DNA from: CAVPUA01 sp963828015
GTDB taxonomy: Bacteria > Actinomycetota > Actinomycetes > Mycobacteriales > Jatrophihabitantaceae
Assembly: GCA_963828015.1 (NCBI GenBank)
Contig: CAWHCD010000004.1
Location: 1,240,001 to 1,304,000, forward strand
DNA: 64,000 nt
Direction of reading: 5' to 3'
A program made the translations under genes and the position numbers. Positions 43,240-50,724 of this stretch are shown here, piece after piece (position 1 is the stretch's first letter; each line of letters begins with the position of its first letter). The notes under the pieces are model-generated. The model was not told the origin of the DNA. It saw only the letters and a program-made list of their open reading frames with translations, and ran no database searches.

Positions 43240-43871
43240 GCCCGGTGCTGCGCGGATTGGTCCTGGCCAAGGTGCTGGCCGCGTTTCTCGGTTTCAGCGC
43301 ACTGGTGACCGAGATCGCCACACTCGGCGCCGAGCACCGCTTCAGCGCCGGCGACTTCTTCAGCTACTTCACCGTCGAGGCCAACACCCTGGCCGTCATC
43401 AGCCTGGTCGCCAGTAGCTTCGCCGTTGCCACGCGCGTGCGCGATCGCCGGCTCGACTACTTCCGCGGCGCGGTCACGCTGTACATGACCACGACGATCC
43501 TGATCTTCATCGTGCTGCTCTCGGGCTACCCGTCCAAGGAGCTGACCGCGGTGCCGTGGGACAACACGGTTCTGCACTACATCATGCCGATCGTCATCAT
43601 GATCGATTGGCTGATCGCCGGCGCCCGGCAAGCCATCAGGTATCGGTGGGCCCTGTGCTGGCTGGCGTTTCCGCTCGGCTACCTGGCCTACAGCCTGATC
43701 CGTGGACCGATCGCGAAGTGGTATCCGTATCCGTTCATGAATCCGTCCACGCACGGCTACGTCGGAGTCGCGATCACCTCGGTCGTGATCGCGGTCGTCC
43801 TGGCGGTGATCACGTGGGTGATCGCGAGTGTTCCGCGACTGACCCGCCTGTGCATCCTGCCCCCGGAGTGA
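43236..43871 (+). CDS. Pr6Pr family membrane protein
   Basis: The 211-residue protein has six membrane segments; FSYFTVEANTLAVIS, the LHYIMPIVIMIDWLI segment and WLAFPLGYLAYSLIRG are the typical Pr6Pr (FAR-17a/AIG1-like) pattern. The human relatives hydrolyse fatty-acid esters of hydroxy fatty acids with a Thr/His pair; whether bacterial members do so is unknown. Its stop lies inside a terminator hairpin. Confidence 0.82.
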   Translation: MSPVLRGLVLAKVLAAFLGFSALVTEIATLGAEHRFSAGDFFSYFTVEANTLAVISLVASSFAVATRVRDRRLDYFRGAVTLYMTTTILIFIVLLSGYPSKELTAVPWDNTVLHYIMPIVIMIDWLIAGARQAIRYRWALCWLAFPLGYLAYSLIRGPIAKWYPYPFMNPSTHGYVGVAITSVVIAVVLAVITWVIASVPRLTRLCILPPE

Positions 43872-43905
43872 GTGGCGACCGACCGGCGCGGACGCCACTC
43901 ACTCC
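43865..43905. terminator. Bidirectional terminator hairpin
   Basis: GGAGTGAGTGGCG (43865-43877) pairs perfectly with CGCCACTCACTCC (43893-43905) across a 15-base loop, a 13-base stem between the convergent Pr6Pr and cyclase genes. It includes the Pr6Pr stop codon. There is no strong T-run, as is common in actinobacteria. Confidence 0.7.
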
Positions 43906-43918
43906 TGTGGGGCACTAT

Positions 43919-44965
43919 TCAGATCGTGGCGACCGGGGTCAGCGGGCTACCCATCGTGCCGGGCAGCCGCAGCGGAGGCGCGGTCAACAGGAAACGTGAA
44001 CGCTTGGTCTCGCGCAGGCGCGCGGCGAGTTTCTCCAGGTACCACAGCTCGCCGAGCGGCACACCCAACTGAAACAGGCAGAGGTTGTGGATGGGCAGCA
44101 GTGAATGCGGCTCGGAGACGCCCTGCACGAACCCTTCGACCGCGTAGTTGTCGGCGATCAGGGCCGAGATCTGCGAGTCGGCAATCCACTGCAGCAAGGA
44201 GTCGTCGGTCGCGTCCAGGTGTGGATACATGTACTGGATCCGCGGCTCGGGCTGGCCGGCCCACTCGTTGACCTTCGTCGCGAAGCCGGTGTGGATGACC
44301 AGCATGTCGCCGGGTTCGACGACGACGTTGTCGGCTTCCATCATCTGCTTGAGTGAGTCGAGGTTGACGCCCGTCCACTCCTCGGTGTGGTTGAGGTGGT
44401 GGGCGACATCGATGAGTACGCCGCGTCCCTGTACTCCGTGGACGGCCATCGGGTCCAGGCCGAGCCGGCGCGAGTAGCTCAGGCTGCCGCTGCCGTCGCC
44501 GCGGGCATCCTCCTGCGGGCCGATGATGTCCTCGCCGGGCCGAAAGCCGTTGTAGTACACGACCTCGTCGACGCCGTCGCCGTTCGCATCGAACTCCGCG
44601 CCCTGGTGGGCCAGCGCGTCCCACTGGGTCGAGTACTGGGGGTAGAGCGTGACGACGTCATCGCCCCAGACGTCGATGTAGCTGGGGTCGATCTCCTCGC
44701 GCGCGATCACGTTGTAGAAGTTGTCCGGAACCTGCTGCATATCGGTGATCGGCTTGACCACCGGGGGCCAACGGCGATCGTGCAGGGCGTTGCCACCGGG
44801 CAGCTCGAGCGGCAGGCTCAGCGAGAACGTCTCGCCGGTCTGGACCTCGCGAACGCCCTGGAGCACCTTTTCCGGGGTGAGCAGGTTGATCCGTCCAAGT
44901 TCGTCATCGTCTCCGAAGTCGCCCCACGTCGAGCGTTCGGGGCGTTGCGCCCACCGCTTGGCCAT
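43919..44965 (-). CDS. Cyclase-family (PF04199) metal-dependent hydrolase
   Basis: The 348-residue protein shows the cyclase/kynurenine-formamidase pattern: STWGDFGDDDELGRINLL at the N-terminus, STQWDALAHQGAEFD where the HxxxHxD-type metal site is usually found, GRGVLIDVAHHL, and PGDMLVIHTGF. An unusual insert after it reads DANGDGVDEV, like a calcium-binding loop. Family members hydrolyse amides or lactones or act on aromatic catabolites. It is divergent from a TetR gene with palindromes between them. ATG 44965 follows AAAGGAAAGG. Confidence 0.85.
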   Translation of the reverse strand: MAKRWAQRPERSTWGDFGDDDELGRINLLTPEKVLQGVREVQTGETFSLSLPLELPGGNALHDRRWPPVVKPITDMQQVPDNFYNVIAREEIDPSYIDVWGDDVVTLYPQYSTQWDALAHQGAEFDANGDGVDEVVYYNGFRPGEDIIGPQEDARGDGSGSLSYSRRLGLDPMAVHGVQGRGVLIDVAHHLNHTEEWTGVNLDSLKQMMEADNVVVEPGDMLVIHTGFATKVNEWAGQPEPRIQYMYPHLDATDDSLLQWIADSQISALIADNYAVEGFVQGVSEPHSLLPIHNLCLFQLGVPLGELWYLEKLAARLRETKRSRFLLTAPPLRLPGTMGSPLTPVATI

Positions 44966-45043
44966 TGGCCTTTCCTTTCACTGTTGAGGTCTCGCGCCAT
45001 CCGTCGCTTGATCGAGGTGAGCTAAGCATTCTTGTACCGGTGG

Positions 45044-45056
45044 GTCAACAGTTGAC
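45044..45056. promoter_or_regulatory. Perfect palindrome in the cyclase/tetR divergent promoter
   Basis: GTCAAC-A-GTTGAC is a 13-base perfect palindrome 79 bases upstream of the cyclase ATG, and its right half contains TTGAC of a possible -35 element for the TetR gene. It is well placed as a regulator site controlling both directions. Confidence 0.45.
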
Positions 45057-45063
45057 AGACTCT

Positions 45064-45086
45064 AGCTATAGCTACATGCTATAGCT
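45064..45086. promoter_or_regulatory. Strong AGCTATAGC inverted repeat at the TetR start
   Basis: AGCTATAGC (45064-45072) and GCTATAGCT (45078-45086) form a perfect 9-base inverted repeat with a 5-base spacer, directly abutting the TetR GTG at 45087. CTATAG recurs a third time at 45098-45103. In a G/C-rich genome this AT-rich repeat stands out and is a likely TetR autorepression site. Confidence 0.6.
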
Positions 45087-45737
45087 GTGTCTATGACCTA
45101 TAGCCCTATTCCGTCCCGGACGATCGCCCGCCGGCAGGCGGTCATCGACGAGGCCTTGGTACACGCGAAGCAACTGCTGGACGAGCAGGGGCCCGGCGCG
45201 GTGAGCATGTCCGAGATTGCCCGGCGCCTGGGCATGCGGGCACCGTCGTTGTACAAGTACTTCCCTTCGCTCAATGCGATCTATGACGCATTGTTCGCCG
45301 AGGGTTATCGACTGGTGTTGACTGCGGCGCGGCAGGCGGCTGAGGGTGCGGAGCCGGGGTTGGATCGCCTGCTGGCCTCGTGCCGGGCGATTGTGCGGGC
45401 CAGCTTCGAGGAGCGTGGCCTTGGTGCCCTCATGTATTGGCGCCCGCTGATCGGCTTCGAGCCGAGTGCGGCCTCCTATGAGCCGAGCATCTCCATGTCG
45501 CAGCTCGTCCGGGCCGACCTGGCGGCGGCGGTGCGGCGAGGTCAGCTGCGCAAGGCGGCCGACTCCGAGGAGGCGCTACGCCTGCTCACCATCCTGATCG
45601 CCGGGATCTACTCCCAGCAGGCGGCCAACGAGCCGCAAGCCACGTTCGACCATGGTGCCTTCACCTCATTGACCGACACCGCTCTGCAGATGTTCATCCG
45701 CCAGTACTCTCCCCAACCACGAAAGGCCAAGCCATGA
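45087..45737 (+). CDS. TetR/AcrR family regulator
   Basis: The 216-residue protein has a TetR helix-turn-helix (VSMSEIARRLGMRAPSLYKYFPSLNAIYDALF, about residues 40-70) and a TetR_C_33-like C-terminal domain. The start may be GTG 45087 or ATG 45093; no ribosome site is visible and a leaderless message from the TATAGC element is possible. It is followed by a coupled SRPBCC gene (ATGA) and divergent from the cyclase gene, and probably represses both. Confidence 0.88.
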   Translation: MSMTYSPIPSRTIARRQAVIDEALVHAKQLLDEQGPGAVSMSEIARRLGMRAPSLYKYFPSLNAIYDALFAEGYRLVLTAARQAAEGAEPGLDRLLASCRAIVRASFEERGLGALMYWRPLIGFEPSAASYEPSISMSQLVRADLAAAVRRGQLRKAADSEEALRLLTILIAGIYSQQAANEPQATFDHGAFTSLTDTALQMFIRQYSPQPRKAKP

Positions 45738-46219
45738 AGCAGGAACTGACCACCGACTCGGTCGAGCGATACATCGACGCGTCCCCGGAAGCGCTCTATG
45801 CCATCGTCGCCGACATCAGCCGCACGCCTGAACTATCGGACGAGATCGTCAGTTGCACCTGGCTCGACGGCGCCACCACGCCGGTCGTCGGCGCCCGGTT
45901 CAAGGCTCGCAACAAGGCCGGCCGCGGGCCGGTGTGGAGCAACAAGCCGGTCATGGTCACCGTCGACCCCGGTCGCGAGATCGCCTGGGCCCGCACCGAG
46001 GCCTTTGCCGGCACGGTCGAATGGCGTTACCGCTTCACGCCCGAGGGCAGCGGCACCCGGGTCACCGAGTCCTACAAGGTGACCAAGCCGCTGACGATCG
46101 TGGGCTGGTTCATCATCGGTGGCCTCTACGGGCTCAAGGACCGGCAGAGCGACCTGCGCAACGGGATGGAGGAGACGTTGGCCCGGCTGGCCCAGATCAC
46201 GGCCACCGCCACGGTCTGA
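45734..46219 (+). CDS. SRPBCC (START/polyketide-cyclase fold) protein
   Basis: The 161-residue protein starts with SVERYIDASPEALYAIVADI, the standard opening of SRPBCC small-molecule-binding proteins, and ends with a long helix after a hydrophobic TIVGWFIIGGLYGLKDR. Such proteins bind hydrophobic ligands in a deep cavity. Its ATG overlaps the TetR stop, which suggests a joint role in handling or sensing the same ligand. Confidence 0.83.
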   Translation: MKQELTTDSVERYIDASPEALYAIVADISRTPELSDEIVSCTWLDGATTPVVGARFKARNKAGRGPVWSNKPVMVTVDPGREIAWARTEAFAGTVEWRYRFTPEGSGTRVTESYKVTKPLTIVGWFIIGGLYGLKDRQSDLRNGMEETLARLAQITATATV

Positions 46220-46240
46220 TCGGCCCGGCATAATCTGGGC

Positions 46241-46879
46241 ATGTCCGAGCGGTCGTCCCCGGCAGACTCCGGGGACCTCAGCCGCCTGATCTTCTTCTCC
46301 GACGCGGTCGTCGCGATCGCCATGACCTTGCTGGCCCTTGAGCTTCCCGTGCCGACTGGCCGCACGATCACTGAGTTCGGGCGTTCGGTGCGCGACAACG
46401 AAGGCCACTACGTCGCTTTCCTGGTCAGTTTTGCTGTCATCGCCTTCATGTGGACGCAGCATCATCGGGTCTTCGACTACGCGACCGCGTGCGACAGCCG
46501 GCTGCGCACGCTCAACCTGCTGTGGCTATTGGCGATCGTGTTGATTCCGTTCGCCACGAAGTTGCTGACCGACGGCGAGCAGGACACGACCGCCACACAT
46601 GCCGTCCGGTTCGGTTTCTACGCCGCGTTGCAGGTGTTCGCCGTCCTCACCTTCGCGGCGATGGTTCGCCACCTGGTGACGCACAACCTGCTCAAGCCCG
46701 AGGCCCCGCTGCACCTCAACTCCGTAGCCGACAGCGCCTCCAATCACGTCATGGCCGGGTTCGGCCTGTCGATCCCGGTCTTCTTCGTGACGACCTACGC
46801 CTGGGTGCTCTGGATCGTCGTCCCGCTGCTGCTGAATCAGTTCAGCCGGTACCGGCGCGCTAGAAGGCGCACGACGTAG
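46241..46879 (+). CDS. TMEM175-like (DUF1211) membrane protein, putative potassium channel
   Basis: The 212-residue protein has six membrane segments; helix 1 carries RLIFFSDAVVAIAMTLLALE, the RxxxFSD signature of bacterial TMEM175 potassium channels. Later segments include FMWTQHHRVFDY and NLLWLLAIVLIPFATKLL, typical of the family. Bacterial members form tetrameric leak channels with hydrophobic gates. Location 21 bases after the SRPBCC gene may be incidental. Confidence 0.85.
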   Translation: MSERSSPADSGDLSRLIFFSDAVVAIAMTLLALELPVPTGRTITEFGRSVRDNEGHYVAFLVSFAVIAFMWTQHHRVFDYATACDSRLRTLNLLWLLAIVLIPFATKLLTDGEQDTTATHAVRFGFYAALQVFAVLTFAAMVRHLVTHNLLKPEAPLHLNSVADSASNHVMAGFGLSIPVFFVTTYAWVLWIVVPLLLNQFSRYRRARRRTT

Positions 46880-46896
46880 TCGCCTACGATCCGGGC

Positions 46897-47949
46897 ATGG
46901 AGTATCGCAGCCTCGGCCCGACCGGAATGAAGGTGAGCCCGCTCTGCTTGGGCACCATGATGTTCGGCGCGTGGGGCGAGCCCGACCACGACAGATCGAT
47001 CGCGATCATTCATCGCGCCCTGGATTCGGGCATCAACTTCATCGACACCGCTGACGTGTACTCCCAGGGCGAGTCCGAGACGATAGTCGGTAAGGCGCTG
47101 AGCGGTGGCCGGCGCGACCGCGTCATCCTGGCCACGAAGTTCCACAACGCCATGGATGTGAAGGTCGGTCAGAGCGGCGGTGACCCGAACTTTCGCGGCA
47201 ACTCGCGGCGCTGGATCGTGCAGGAGGTCGAGAACAGCCTGCGCCGGCTGGGCACCGACTGGATCGACCTCTACCAGGTGCACCGGCCCGACCCGGCTAC
47301 GCACATCGAGGAAACCCTGTCGGCCCTTACCGATCTGCAGCGACAGGGCAAGATCCGGGCGTTCGGCTCCTCGACCTACCCGGCTCATCAGCTGGTCGAA
47401 GCCCAATGGGTCTCCGAGCGCCGCAACCTCGCGCGCTTCACTACCGAGCAACCGCCGTATTCGATCATGGTGCGCAGCATCGAACGCGATGTGCTGCCCG
47501 TGGCCCAGCAATACGGATTGGCGATTCTGCCGTGGAGCCCACTGGCCGGCGGCTGGCTCACCGGTCGCTACCGCAAGGGCCAGCCGGTGGCCGCATCGCC
47601 GCGCTTTGCCGCGATGCGAGCGGGCAACGCCGGCTCGGAGGCGCCGCCGATCGACCCCGATCGACTCGAGGTGGCCGAATCGCTCGCGCTGCTCGCCGAG
47701 GAGGCGGGTCTAACCTTGATCGACCTGGCGCTGGCGTTCGTGCTGCGGCATCCGGCGGTCACCGCGCCCATCATCGGCCCCCGCACGATGGAACAGCTGG
47801 AGAGTCAGCTGGGTGCGACCGACGTCGTGCTGGCCGACGAGGTACTCGACCGTATCGATGAGATCGTCCCGCCGGGCACCAGCGTCACGCCCGGGGACGG
47901 ACTCTGGGTTCCGCCCAGCCTCACGAGGAAGAGCTTGCGCCGCCGCTGA
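46897..47949 (+). CDS. Aldo/keto reductase
   Basis: The 350-residue TIM-barrel enzyme has YRSLGPTGMKVSPLCLGTMMFG, catalytic Asp/Tyr in FIDTADVYSQGESE, Lys in ILATKFH, WIDLYQVHRPDP with the active-site His, and the NADPH-binding PIIGPRTMEQL. It is a YghZ/KAr-beta-type reductase of carbonyl compounds. It ends 29 bases inside the convergent Nei gene. Confidence 0.9.
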   Translation: MEYRSLGPTGMKVSPLCLGTMMFGAWGEPDHDRSIAIIHRALDSGINFIDTADVYSQGESETIVGKALSGGRRDRVILATKFHNAMDVKVGQSGGDPNFRGNSRRWIVQEVENSLRRLGTDWIDLYQVHRPDPATHIEETLSALTDLQRQGKIRAFGSSTYPAHQLVEAQWVSERRNLARFTTEQPPYSIMVRSIERDVLPVAQQYGLAILPWSPLAGGWLTGRYRKGQPVAASPRFAAMRAGNAGSEAPPIDPDRLEVAESLALLAEEAGLTLIDLALAFVLRHPAVTAPIIGPRTMEQLESQLGATDVVLADEVLDRIDEIVPPGTSVTPGDGLWVPPSLTRKSLRRR

Positions 47950-48751
47950 CCCGGTCGACGCGCGATAGCGGCGGCTGACAAGACGGGCACCACCAGGTCG
48001 CGCGCTCCCGGGTGTCCGGCCCAAGTTCCAGATAGCGCAGGCGCGTCTCGCACCGTAGGCATAGTCCGTGGCGGCGGTAGACCCAGTAGCCCGGCCGCCC
48101 GTGGCGCGGTCCACCCTGCCCCAGCGTGTCGCGGACGGGCCGGTCGCGGTTGGCCTCGATCAGCCGCTGAGCGAGATCAACGGCGCCGTCGAGCCGACTG
48201 TCGATCTCGCCGACCGGGGTTCGCGGGTCGAGGCCGGCCAGGAAGCAGACCTCGTTCTTGTAGACGTTGCCCAGCCCGGCGAGGTTGCGTTGATCGAGCA
48301 GGGCCATCGCGATGGGAACGTCGGGACGGCCCCGCAGCCGGCGCACGGCCTCGGCCCGGTCCCAATCCGGCCCCAGCAGATCTGGTCCCAAATGGCCGAC
48401 CAGGTGCCCTTCCTCCGCGGTCGACACCACATCGCAACGGACGTTGAACCCGACCGCCTCCGCGGTGGACGTCGAGAGGACGACGCGAGCGGTATAGGCC
48501 GGCCGGCGCCATCGGCTGCCGCGGGTCTGGACGGTCCAGGCACCTTCCATGCCCAGGTGGGTATGGATCGTGACGCCATTGTCGAGGCGAGTCAGCAGAT
48601 GTTTGCCCCGCGGCACGGTGGTCAGAATCCGGCGGCCGGCGAAGTCGGCGGTGGCGTGGGCGGGCACCCGGAAGTCGGTGCGGTGCAGCGTCTGCTCATC
48701 CAACGCGCGCAGCCGCTTCGCGGTTCGCCACACCGTGTCACCTTCGGGCAT
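47921..48751 (-). CDS. nei: Endonuclease VIII-like DNA glycosylase (Fpg/Nei family)
   Basis: The 276-residue protein begins MPEGDTVWR with the catalytic Pro2 and Glu3; PRGKHLL carries the conserved lysine, LAGLGNVYKNEVCFLAGL is the H2TH motif, and the C-terminal zinc finger has CLRC and CPSC. It excises oxidised bases from DNA and nicks the strand; the MPEGDT start favours Nei rather than Fpg. The 3-prime end overlaps the aldo/keto reductase gene. Confidence 0.92.
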   Translation of the reverse strand: MPEGDTVWRTAKRLRALDEQTLHRTDFRVPAHATADFAGRRILTTVPRGKHLLTRLDNGVTIHTHLGMEGAWTVQTRGSRWRRPAYTARVVLSTSTAEAVGFNVRCDVVSTAEEGHLVGHLGPDLLGPDWDRAEAVRRLRGRPDVPIAMALLDQRNLAGLGNVYKNEVCFLAGLDPRTPVGEIDSRLDGAVDLAQRLIEANRDRPVRDTLGQGGPRHGRPGYWVYRRHGLCLRCETRLRYLELGPDTRERATWWCPSCQPPLSRVDRVSGGASSSS

Positions 48752-48896
48752 GCCCTCACCCTAGGCAGGGACACCGACACCAACGCCGCCATCGAAGGCG
48801 ACCGCCGCACCGCGGTGCGGGTCTACACCTGTTCCCACGCCCGAGATCGGGTGGAGCGCATCATCCTGCGGCCCTGATTTCGCGGCGTAACGCCGA

Positions 48897-48932
48897 GCGG
48901 CCCTCCCCTTCCGTGAGGAAGGGGAGGGCCGC
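48897..48932. terminator. Long perfect terminator hairpin
   Basis: GCGGCCCTCCCCTTCC (48897-48912) pairs with GGAAGGGGAGGGCCGC (48917-48932) over a 4-base GTGA loop: a 16-base perfect stem 26 bases after the leftward lipoprotein gene. It is the strongest hairpin in the window. Confidence 0.8.
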
Positions 48933-48957
48933 CGCGGTTAGTGCTGGGTACTACCGA

Positions 48958-50397
48958 TCAGGCCGAGTACGAGCTGATCTGCAGGTTCTGGCTGTCGCAG
49001 TTGAATGTTCCAGGCTGGCTCGGGTACTTCCGAACCCACTTGCCGTTCTGCACCTGCGCCAGCACCATGCACGGGCTGAGCAGGTGCTTGCCGAGGTCGA
49101 CCGGTCCGACGATGCCGTGTGCGTTGTCGGCGTGGGTGTTGGCCAACGCGGTGAGCAGGGTCTGCCGGTTGAGCGTGCCCGTGGCCGCGGCCTTGACGAC
49201 CGCGTCCTGGAAGAACATCGCCGCGACCCAGGAGTCGACACCGTAGGAGTTCGTCTTGTTGACGTCGCCGCCGAGCTGGGTGACCAGCGCGTTGAGTGAC
49301 GGGTTGGACGCGGCCTCGGTGTAGAAGGGCAGGATGTTCATCTCCGAGTAGATGCCCTCGTACTGGGTGGGCGCGGCGTTGAGCACCTTGTTGTCGTAGC
49401 AGCCGATGTGGCAGACCCAGTACTTGACCGAGGTCAAGCCCTGCAGCTGAGCCTCACGGCGCAGCTGGATGATCGTGCCCGAGGTGACCTCGTTGTAGAT
49501 GAAGGTCGACTGGTTCGCCTTGGCCGCCTGGATGATCGGCGTCAACGCGCTCTGCGGGGAGGCGGCCGAAACCACGTACACGCCCTGGCCATCGGAGTTG
49601 AAGCCGAGAGCCTTGGCCGCATCCCACGTCGCTACGTTGGTGTGCTCGACGTTGGGGGTGTCACTGGCGGCGACCATGAGCCCGTGCACGCTGGAGTCCT
49701 GCGACATGAAGTAGCGGTACTCACCGACCTGCACCTGGTAGGGCTGCGGGGTCTTACCCACGCCGGCGCAGTAAACGGCCTGGCCGTTCACAACGTAGGT
49801 CGTGGCGTTGCACTCTTCGGCCGGGGTGGTCGCACTGGCCGGCAGGTCGGGCAACCCGATCGCCTGTCCGGTCGAGTTCTTGCACGCAGCCATGTCGCTG
49901 GCGGTGGTGAAGGACAGCGCGAACGTACCGACCATCGCGAAGTCCTCGGAGCACGCCTTGATGATCGCGTTACGCGTCGCGTTCGGGTCGGACTTGGAGT
50001 CGATGAAGTCCACCGCCACCTGGCGCCCGGCGAGACCGCCGTTGGCGTTCACGACCTTGGCCCATGCGTTGATCGAGTCCACCGAGGCTTGGAACAAGCC
50101 CGGCAGGTACGGCGAGGCCACGTCGGCGATGATCGCGATGCGCATCGTGGTCGCCGTCAGGCCGACATCGGTGCCACCGCTGGACTTGCCGAGGTCACCC
50201 AGGCCGCCGTTGGCCGCACTGGCCGTGCCCCCAGCTGACGCGGCGCCGGTCGTGGCACCCGAGGCACTCGAGGAGCTGCCCGAGGGTGACTTCTTGCTGC
50301 TGCTGCAGGCGGTGATCACCATGGACAGGACAGCGACCAACACCAGGCCGACCAGCACCGCGGGTCGTCTCTTGTGGCCTCTTGTTTTCAACTGCAT
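48958..50397 (-). CDS. Substrate-binding lipoprotein of a branched-chain amino acid/urea-type ABC importer
   Basis: The 479-residue protein has an n-region (KTRGHKRR), hydrophobic core and lipobox SMVITACSSS with the lipidated Cys31, a Ser/Gly/Ala-rich linker to about residue 75, and a periplasmic-binding-protein type 1 domain (MRIAIIADVASPYLPGLFQA, ANGGLAGRQVAVDFIDS). The ligand is unknown. No ABC permease or ATPase lies nearby, so it may work with a distant transporter. ATG 50397 follows GGAGAG, and a strong hairpin ends the unit. Confidence 0.88.
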   Translation of the reverse strand: MQLKTRGHKRRPAVLVGLVLVAVLSMVITACSSSKKSPSGSSSSASGATTGAASAGGTASAANGGLGDLGKSSGGTDVGLTATTMRIAIIADVASPYLPGLFQASVDSINAWAKVVNANGGLAGRQVAVDFIDSKSDPNATRNAIIKACSEDFAMVGTFALSFTTASDMAACKNSTGQAIGLPDLPASATTPAEECNATTYVVNGQAVYCAGVGKTPQPYQVQVGEYRYFMSQDSSVHGLMVAASDTPNVEHTNVATWDAAKALGFNSDGQGVYVVSAASPQSALTPIIQAAKANQSTFIYNEVTSGTIIQLRREAQLQGLTSVKYWVCHIGCYDNKVLNAAPTQYEGIYSEMNILPFYTEAASNPSLNALVTQLGGDVNKTNSYGVDSWVAAMFFQDAVVKAAATGTLNRQTLLTALANTHADNAHGIVGPVDLGKHLLSPCMVLAQVQNGKWVRKYPSQPGTFNCDSQNLQISSYSA

Positions 50398-50724
50398 TGT
50401 CTCTCCAAATCAGTCTCTGTGAGCTGCCGTGGAAGTCGCGGCCGTGCATCGGGCGGAGGTGCGGGGGACGGCGGCAAGCGTGACGATTCGGGGATAGCGC
50501 ATGAAACAGCCACCCCCGCGTGCCGCTGATGTATCTTGGATCACAATCGGCGGCGGTGCGGACACGTTCAGGTAACGATTTCCGACGGGTCGGTCCAACT
50601 TTGGAATAGAGCCGATCTGGCTATTTCACGGCGGAAACTGCTTCGGCTACGGTCCGCGACCGACCGCTGCCTCGACGGTTCGCGCCCGGCCGGACGAGTC
50701 AGCCGAAAGCACCCAGAAGGGCAC
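50398..50724. other. Intergenic region upstream of the substrate-binding lipoprotein
   Basis: These 327 bases hold no convincing gene. On the minus strand TTGTGA and GATACAT about 130-150 bases before the lipoprotein ATG may be a promoter, which would give a long leader. I found no riboswitch or strong hairpin. The left end adjoins the stop of the MFS gene at 50725, whose ATG lies far to the right. Confidence 0.4.

Noticed and set aside
48757..48877. Short plus-strand frame ending RVYTCSHARDRVERI... between nei and the lipoprotein terminator
   Set aside because: There is no ATG, only an internal GTG with no ribosome site, and no recognisable family; too weak to call a gene.
50398..50724. Riboswitch in the long leader of the binding lipoprotein
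   Set aside because: No known aptamer core or strong alternating hairpins could be made out by eye.
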